Origin: Pseudanabaena frigida
GTDB lineage: Bacteria > Cyanobacteriota > Cyanobacteriia > Pseudanabaenales > Pseudanabaenaceae
Assembly (NCBI GenBank): GCA_003242085.1
Contig: QBML01000011.1
Location: forward strand, 1 to 64,000
Reading direction: 5' to 3'
DNA: 64,000 nt
Shown piece after piece: positions 59,681 to 64,000 of the stretch. The notes beneath the pieces were generated by a model, which searched no databases, was not told where the DNA came from, and saw nothing but the letters and a program-made list of their open reading frames with translations. Position numbers and translations under genes: made by a program. Each line of letters begins with the position of its first letter. The first letter of the stretch is position 1.

Positions 59681-60115
59681 TTAGTTAAAGTGTGTCAGAG
59701 ATGCACGAATTACCATAAACCATAGGGCGATCGCTGAAACTAGATAGAGATAAAATCTTAGTAAGATCTGATTGAATGTGCAATGTACAGCACTATGTAA
59801 TATCCGAAATGCCACAAAGAGCCATGCAGCATTGACATATACTGCGTCTACTTGCTTTGTGATAAAAAGATAGAGAACAAGGGCATAAAAAATTATTGGC
59901 ATCTCGAATAGATTTTTGAAGTTATCCGATGGATTGGATACACTTACAGGAGAAATCTGTGCCAGTACCGCACTATTTGCTGCTAGCTCCTGTGGGCGAA
60001 TTTTTTTGCTTGATATGAAGTTGATGCGCCGAATATACATGTAGATCCAGACTAATAATGTTAAAAACACCATCGCAAAGAATGGGCTAAAAATAGACTC
60101 TTGAATAATTTTCAT
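59681..60115 (-). CDS. MAPEG family membrane protein (second subtype)
   Basis: 144 residues with four predicted helices. Motifs: NPSDNFKNLFEMPIIFYALV and RILHSAVHCTFNQILLRFYL, typical of the MAPEG branch found in proteobacteria and cyanobacteria whose role is unknown. Only distantly similar to the MAPEG protein at 21700. The start is 95 bases from the divergent LuxR gene. Confidence 0.85.
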   Translation of the reverse strand: MKIIQESIFSPFFAMVFLTLLVWIYMYIRRINFISSKKIRPQELAANSAVLAQISPVSVSNPSDNFKNLFEMPIIFYALVLYLFITKQVDAVYVNAAWLFVAFRILHSAVHCTFNQILLRFYLYLVSAIALWFMVIRASLTHFN

Positions 60116-60210
60116 TTCATGCTGTTGTGGAGACTTCAGGGTTAATATTAAGTTGAGTGCTTTAATCTTTCTAGACCTCGATCGAGTACAGTTCGCGGAA
60201 ACTTTGAGCT

Positions 60211-60879
60211 ATGACAAGCCCCTTAAAGCTTCTATTTTCAGAAATCAATCAGGCTATGGATAAAAATGATTTGCGATCGCGGATTGCACCAAAAATTGGC
60301 GAATATTTTTTAGCTAAGCGATCGGCAATCTTTTACTTCGAGCAATTGCATTTAGAAAATAGAGAAATTCAGAGAATTGTAAACTTAGCTCTATCGGTTG
60401 AGCACAATCCCATTGCGCGTTATATCGTCGAACACCATTCTCCTGCCCATGAAGGTTTGGTCGTTACGCCCAAAGTCTGGTCATTAATTTGTCCCCGTCT
60501 CGATCATTGGCATGTAATGGCAGGCCCTATCGTAAATAGCGGTCAATTAGTGGGCGCAGTTGGCTGCACTCGTGAGAAGGCAATGACTAGCTTTAATACG
60601 CAAAACTTAGCCGATTTGAGCGCGATCTGTTTGCATTTATCAGCTTTGCTAGCAACAAATACATTTCAGCGTCAATCTATGAGCAGCGATCGCTTAACGC
60701 CTCGCGAGTTACAAATTGCGGAACTGGTTGCTCTTGGCAGAACAAATGCACAAATTGGGATTGAGCTTTGGATTACAGAAAATTCGGTAAAGCAAGCTTT
60801 AAAGAGAATGTTCCGTAAGCTTGAGGTTTCATCGCGGGCTGAGATGGTTGGACAACTCTCTACGAAGCAATATCATTGA
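60211..60879 (+). CDS. LuxR-family transcription regulator with GAF-like sensor
   Basis: 222 residues. Residues about 10-150 look like a GAF domain (IAPKIGEYFLAKRSAIFYFE, MAGPIVNSGQLVGAVGCTRE). The C-terminal 60 are a LuxR/GerE helix-turn-helix: LTPRELQIAELVALGRTNAQ, ITENSVKQALKRMFRKLEV. It should bind DNA in response to an unknown signal. It is divergent from the MAPEG gene, a candidate target. A hairpin at 60912-60942 follows. Confidence 0.88.
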   Translation: MTSPLKLLFSEINQAMDKNDLRSRIAPKIGEYFLAKRSAIFYFEQLHLENREIQRIVNLALSVEHNPIARYIVEHHSPAHEGLVVTPKVWSLICPRLDHWHVMAGPIVNSGQLVGAVGCTREKAMTSFNTQNLADLSAICLHLSALLATNTFQRQSMSSDRLTPRELQIAELVALGRTNAQIGIELWITENSVKQALKRMFRKLEVSSRAEMVGQLSTKQYH

Positions 60880-60911
60880 TTGTCAAATTAGGACAAACAT
60901 CAAAACTACGA

Positions 60912-60942
60912 GATACTTGCGACGCTTCGCACCGCAAGTATC
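60912..60942. terminator. Hairpin with GCTTCGC tip after the LuxR gene
   Basis: Arms GATACTTGCG (60912-60921) and CGCAAGTATC (60933-60942) pair perfectly. The inner GCTTCGC (60924-60930) is the reverse complement of the GCGAAGC tip seen in other hairpins. No T-run follows, so termination is uncertain. Confidence 0.6.
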
Positions 60943-61049
60943 CCAACTATCTATTTCATTGCTATAGCGAGTAAGCAAACATGGTGAGCATCTTCCTGCT
61001 TCTAAAACCTTGTGTTCGTAGGCTTAATTTTAGTTTTACAAGATGTCTA

Positions 61050-62279
61050 TTATTCTGTAGGTAAAGTTACTGTAAATTCCGTACCAACATTTAATCGATT
61101 CTTTACAGATATTTCCCCTTTGTGTAGATCCACGCAGTTTTTAACTATGGAGAGCGCTAAGACATTTCCAGATAGCATATCGGTATTTTTTCCACTATTA
61201 AACGCACTAAATAAGTTCTTTAAATCATCTTTATCAATGCCGCTCCCGCGATCGCTAACCACAATATCAATATGTCCATCATGGATTATAAATTGACAAT
61301 CAATATTGCTTCCTTTAGGCGAACAGATGCTGGCGTTGATAATTAGATTGCAAACAATCAAGCTGAATAGCTTTTTCGCCATTCTCACGATCGCAGATGG
61401 TAGTGATGACAATTGGTGAGGATTATGAATCGATATGTTCTCGGAAGGTACTGAGAAAGATGTTTGCAATGTATGATTATAGTTTTTATCCAAATCAATT
61501 TGTATTTGGCATAGTAATTGACAACAGAAGCCTAATACGTCGAACTCAGTAGAATTAATCTCAAGCCTATTCGCATTAATACTACTAAGGAATGACACGT
61601 CTTCCATTAATAATGTCGTTTTACTAACTTCAGTTTGAATTTGCTGCAACTGCTCGACTTTTTCTTCTTTTGTCCATTCATAATATCCGAGTAATTCCGC
61701 CGCACTCTGAATGGTAGTGAGGGTTGCACAAAACTCATGTAAAGCAGAAGAAACAAAGCTTGATTTGGTCTGACTGATGATTTGTTCTTGCTCTAGCGAT
61801 TGTGATAGCAATGAAGCTGACAATAGTAATTGTTCGTTTTTTGATTGTAATTTCTTTTGTAATAGACCTAGCTGTAAATGTGTTTCTACTCTAGCTAGTA
61901 CTTCCGTTAAATAAAATGGTTTGCAAATGTAATCTACTCCCCCTGATTCAAAAGCTTTAACTTTTTCAGATGGATTTGCTAATGAACTAACAAAAATGAC
62001 TGGAATGCTATGGGTTAAAGGGTTTTCTTTTAATATGGTACATATTTCATAGCCATCAATATCAGGCATTAAAATATCAAGCAATATTATGTCAGGCGAT
62101 TGTTTGTCGATAAAATCTAAAGCTTCTATACCACTTATAACTTGTTTGACTTGATAACCCTTGTTGGCTAACATTAGTGACAAAACTTTAAGATTACTAA
62201 TGTTATCGTCAACTAATAGGATTAGGTAATTGCCCGAATCCTTCTCTTCTTTAGCGTGATGTAGTTCTTGACTATGCAT
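61050..62279 (-). CDS. Response regulator fused to a histidine-kinase-like module
   Basis: 409 residues, no membrane segment. N-terminal receiver: ILLVDDNISNLKVLSLMLAN, phosphoacceptor Asp68 in LLDILMPDIDG, and YICKPF. A coiled coil (about 135-175) leads to a degenerate HisKA (SALHEFCATLTTIQSAAELL, His followed by EFCATL in place of the usual EFRTPL). The HATPase_c has LIVCNLIINASICSP, VSDRGSGIDKDDL and GNVLALSIVKN. The N and G boxes are partly altered, so kinase activity is uncertain. It converges with the LuxR gene across 170 bases. Confidence 0.87.
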   Translation of the reverse strand: MHSQELHHAKEEKDSGNYLILLVDDNISNLKVLSLMLANKGYQVKQVISGIEALDFIDKQSPDIILLDILMPDIDGYEICTILKENPLTHSIPVIFVSSLANPSEKVKAFESGGVDYICKPFYLTEVLARVETHLQLGLLQKKLQSKNEQLLLSASLLSQSLEQEQIISQTKSSFVSSALHEFCATLTTIQSAAELLGYYEWTKEEKVEQLQQIQTEVSKTTLLMEDVSFLSSINANRLEINSTEFDVLGFCCQLLCQIQIDLDKNYNHTLQTSFSVPSENISIHNPHQLSSLPSAIVRMAKKLFSLIVCNLIINASICSPKGSNIDCQFIIHDGHIDIVVSDRGSGIDKDDLKNLFSAFNSGKNTDMLSGNVLALSIVKNCVDLHKGEISVKNRLNVGTEFTVTLPTE

Positions 62280-62559
62280 TGCATAAAAAAGTATTTTTTG
62301 AATGTTACTCTCTTTTTGTTGGGATTGTCAATTATTTTTCTTGTTAGGTATTATTATCATTAGATCTTGTTAGAGGTTTTAATATAATTTTAATTAATTA
62401 ATCTGCTTTATAAAAGCTCGTAGTTAACGTGACAATATTTTGTTTCTTATAGTTGTTAGATGTACATCTAGTTTGTGATATTTTAATTGCTTTAGCTATT
62501 GTCGGTTTTGGCTTTCTATTGCTATAGATGCTCTTTAATGCAATCTTCTGTTAATATTT

Positions 62560-63189
62560 ATGGAATCGCCGCAACAAATTTTGGAGTTTCTAGATCGCCG
62601 TTTTGCTGCGATTGAGATGCCTTGTTTGAGAAATATGAATGTTGATTATATTTTCTCAAGGCTAATTGCTTTTCTCGATGATAGTCGTTGGATGATCTTG
62701 TTTAACTCGATTACTTGGTGTCCTGCAGGTGAAGGGCTGACGACGTTGGTGGAATGTGTTGGCAATTGTGTAAATGGTAGGCAGGGAATTGACAACGATC
62801 GCTATTTTATTACTGGTCAAATTCGATATGACGAACTACTCAATCTCTACAATGTGAGCGTTCGCGGTCAAGCTATTCCTATTTCCGAATTAGATATTAT
62901 TCCTCACCCTGATTTATTTACTGAGCATGAAATTGCCATAGCGATCGCGCTTTTAGAAAACTACCGCGAAGATTTACTTGCTTCTAACAATGAATATCAA
63001 GTCTTTCTTCCAGAAGGACTAACTGAAGTGTTGCGGCTAAATGAATGGCATCATCCAGATTGGAATTGCCCACCGAGCCAGACGGAGAGCTTCCCTTTGA
63101 TTGCAGAGGTTCTATTTACGGGCAACTCCGCTCTATACAAACCACCAGCAAGTCCCAATACTAATTGGCGATTTTGGTTTCCCAAGTAG
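62560..63189 (+). CDS. Soluble protein of unknown function
   Basis: 209 residues, acidic, with no signal or membrane segment and no recognised family. Features: EFLDRRFAAIEMPCLRNMNV, DDSRWMILFNSITWCPAGEG, NDRYFITGQIRYDELL and a C-terminal PNTNWRFWFP. The preceding 280 bases (62280-62559) are AT-rich and hold no visible gene. It converges on the last gene with four bases between. Confidence 0.65.
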   Translation: MESPQQILEFLDRRFAAIEMPCLRNMNVDYIFSRLIAFLDDSRWMILFNSITWCPAGEGLTTLVECVGNCVNGRQGIDNDRYFITGQIRYDELLNLYNVSVRGQAIPISELDIIPHPDLFTEHEIAIAIALLENYREDLLASNNEYQVFLPEGLTEVLRLNEWHHPDWNCPPSQTESFPLIAEVLFTGNSALYKPPASPNTNWRFWFPK

Positions 63190-63193
63190 GGAT

Positions 63194-64000
63194 TCAGAGT
63201 TTGCCAAATTGCCATTGAGTTACTTGCAATCTAGATTCTCGTCCAGTTATATTCCAATCTCGATAGTCTCCGTAGGTCGTGATAGTTAGTTTTGAACTAT
63301 TGGCTTGATTCGTGAAACTCATGAGGCAATAGCCATCACCACTGCATACTTCTAATTCAGGGATTTCACCGCAGATCGGAGCTTTGCCGCCAACATTGTT
63401 CTTGCAGTTCGGATTGCTTGTAGGTAGCCAATTATTTTTTAGTAAGGCACTTCGTAAATCTGCGTAAGCCATTTGCTTCGTCAAAATTGCTGCTACAGAG
63501 GCTTCGCTGCTATCGATCTGCGATCGCAAAGATGGTTGAGATTGTAGTTTTTGGGTCAGATTCCAGCATCCATTGCGATGCTCAAAAATGTAAGCATTCG
63601 GTTCTCCATAGGTTTTAACAAGGGTTTCTTCTAGATCTTTATCAGTTCCTGCATATCGATATTGGGCTTTAATGTAATCCACTCGAAATGTCTTTTCATT
63701 AACTTTCTGGATGTCTATCTTCAGTCTGGTGTAAGGGCTATTATCAACTTGTGAAGGAACTAGTTGTACCCATTTATAGTCTCTGAGGTCAATGCTGAAT
63801 TCATCATTTTTTCTACTCATGACCTCTAAGAGCTTACTTGGATCTTGGTAATCTCTAACTTGTACATATGGTGAAGTATAGATATAGCGTATGTCATTGC
63901 CTGGATTATCTTTACCGCGCACAAATTGCTCAAAAAAGCTTTTATACTCTTCTGTCGCGCATGATTGTGGAAGAGCCGCATTGATTTGGGTGTCAACTTT
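63194..64000 (-). CDS. Protein of unknown function, N-terminus beyond the window
   Basis: At least 268 residues; the frame is open to the window end with no start needed before it, and the GTG at 63922 lies inside it (upstream codons read VDTQINAALPQSCATEEYKS). The visible part has YKWVQLVPSQV, FRVDYIKAQYRYAGTDKDLE, a Cys pair region NNVGGKAPICGEIPELEVCS, and a beta-rich C-terminus LTITTYGDYRDWNITG. The spread Cys residues suggest an exported protein with disulphides, but the leader is not visible. No family recognised. Confidence 0.65.
   Translation of the reverse strand, partial: KVDTQINAALPQSCATEEYKSFFEQFVRGKDNPGNDIRYIYTSPYVQVRDYQDPSKLLEVMSRKNDEFSIDLRDYKWVQLVPSQVDNSPYTRLKIDIQKVNEKTFRVDYIKAQYRYAGTDKDLEETLVKTYGEPNAYIFEHRNGCWNLTQKLQSQPSLRSQIDSSEASVAAILTKQMAYADLRSALLKNNWLPTSNPNCKNNVGGKAPICGEIPELEVCSGDGYCLMSFTNQANSSKLTITTYGDYRDWNITGRESRLQVTQWQFGKL

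Overview
The window is cyanobacterial chromosomal DNA. The HIP1 octamer GCGATCGC is scattered through genes and spacers. The gene set includes a carboxysome shell protein (CcmK), cyanophycinase, a DUF4327 protein, a two-domain QueD and WD40/TPR proteins of cyanobacterial style. Base composition, short genes on mixed strands and the abundance of perfect intergenic hairpins fit a Pseudanabaena-like filamentous cyanobacterium, but the genus is an inference. I saw no rRNA, tRNA, CRISPR array, transposase or integrase.

Region 1 (1-14.5 kb) holds housekeeping and envelope genes: an SLH/L,D-transpeptidase, an odd metallo-beta-lactamase-fold protein, trpG, TPR and WD40 proteins, a double-domain QueD, an SPFH protein, cyanophycinase, a DUF4327 protein, a Rieske lipoprotein whose signal peptide is frameshifted, a membrane subtilase, and mtnA. 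Region 2 (14.5-18.7 kb) is a defence operon: a nuclease-methyltransferase fusion, a two-TRD specificity subunit and a PIN-domain toxin. The specificity subunit ends in about 60 residues that look like the PIN toxin's antitoxin. Region 3 (18.7-26.3 kb) holds a hybrid histidine kinase broken by a -1 frameshift in a run of six A, then a lipoprotein, MAPEG, DUF1499, CcmK, aroQ, a membrane zincin and a CodA-like deaminase.

Region 4 (26.5-59.6 kb) is a large cell-surface polysaccharide locus. It contains a methyltransferase, glycosyltransferases, a Wzm/Wzt-type ABC exporter, two B12-binding radical SAM proteins and one radical SAM/SPASM protein, and a DegT-family enzyme whose catalytic Lys is replaced by His (a ColD-like 3-dehydratase). 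A seven-gene heptose operon follows (gmhB, gmhA, NUDIX, hddA-like kinase, fcl-like SDR, E1-alpha and E1-beta of a TPP enzyme), then an acyltransferase, a tandemly duplicated membrane protein, an SDR, the dTDP-rhamnose operon rfbC-rfbB-rfbD-rfbA, a glycosyltransferase and a sugar-kinase-like protein. Region 5 (59.6-64 kb) has a MAPEG protein, a LuxR regulator, a response-regulator/kinase hybrid and two unknown proteins, the last cut by the window edge.

The most novel feature is at 34-41.6 kb. A repeated module of about 50 residues, with core Y-N-I-V-x-W...YYGIPQSLG-x-x-D and a following amphipathic helix, occurs in a glycosyltransferase-like protein, as an array of degenerate copies in a protein with no catalytic domain, and at the C-terminus of a radical SAM/SPASM protein. 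Each of these ends in an S-K-F-W-K-[LI]-R-like helix. The array protein lies 5 bp upstream of a ThsB/MTH538-type TIR-like gene. A second genome-scale feature is a family of perfect hairpins with unrelated arms but tiny loops. Several have the ultrastable tip GCGAAGC, and one arm sequence recurs at the left edge of the window.
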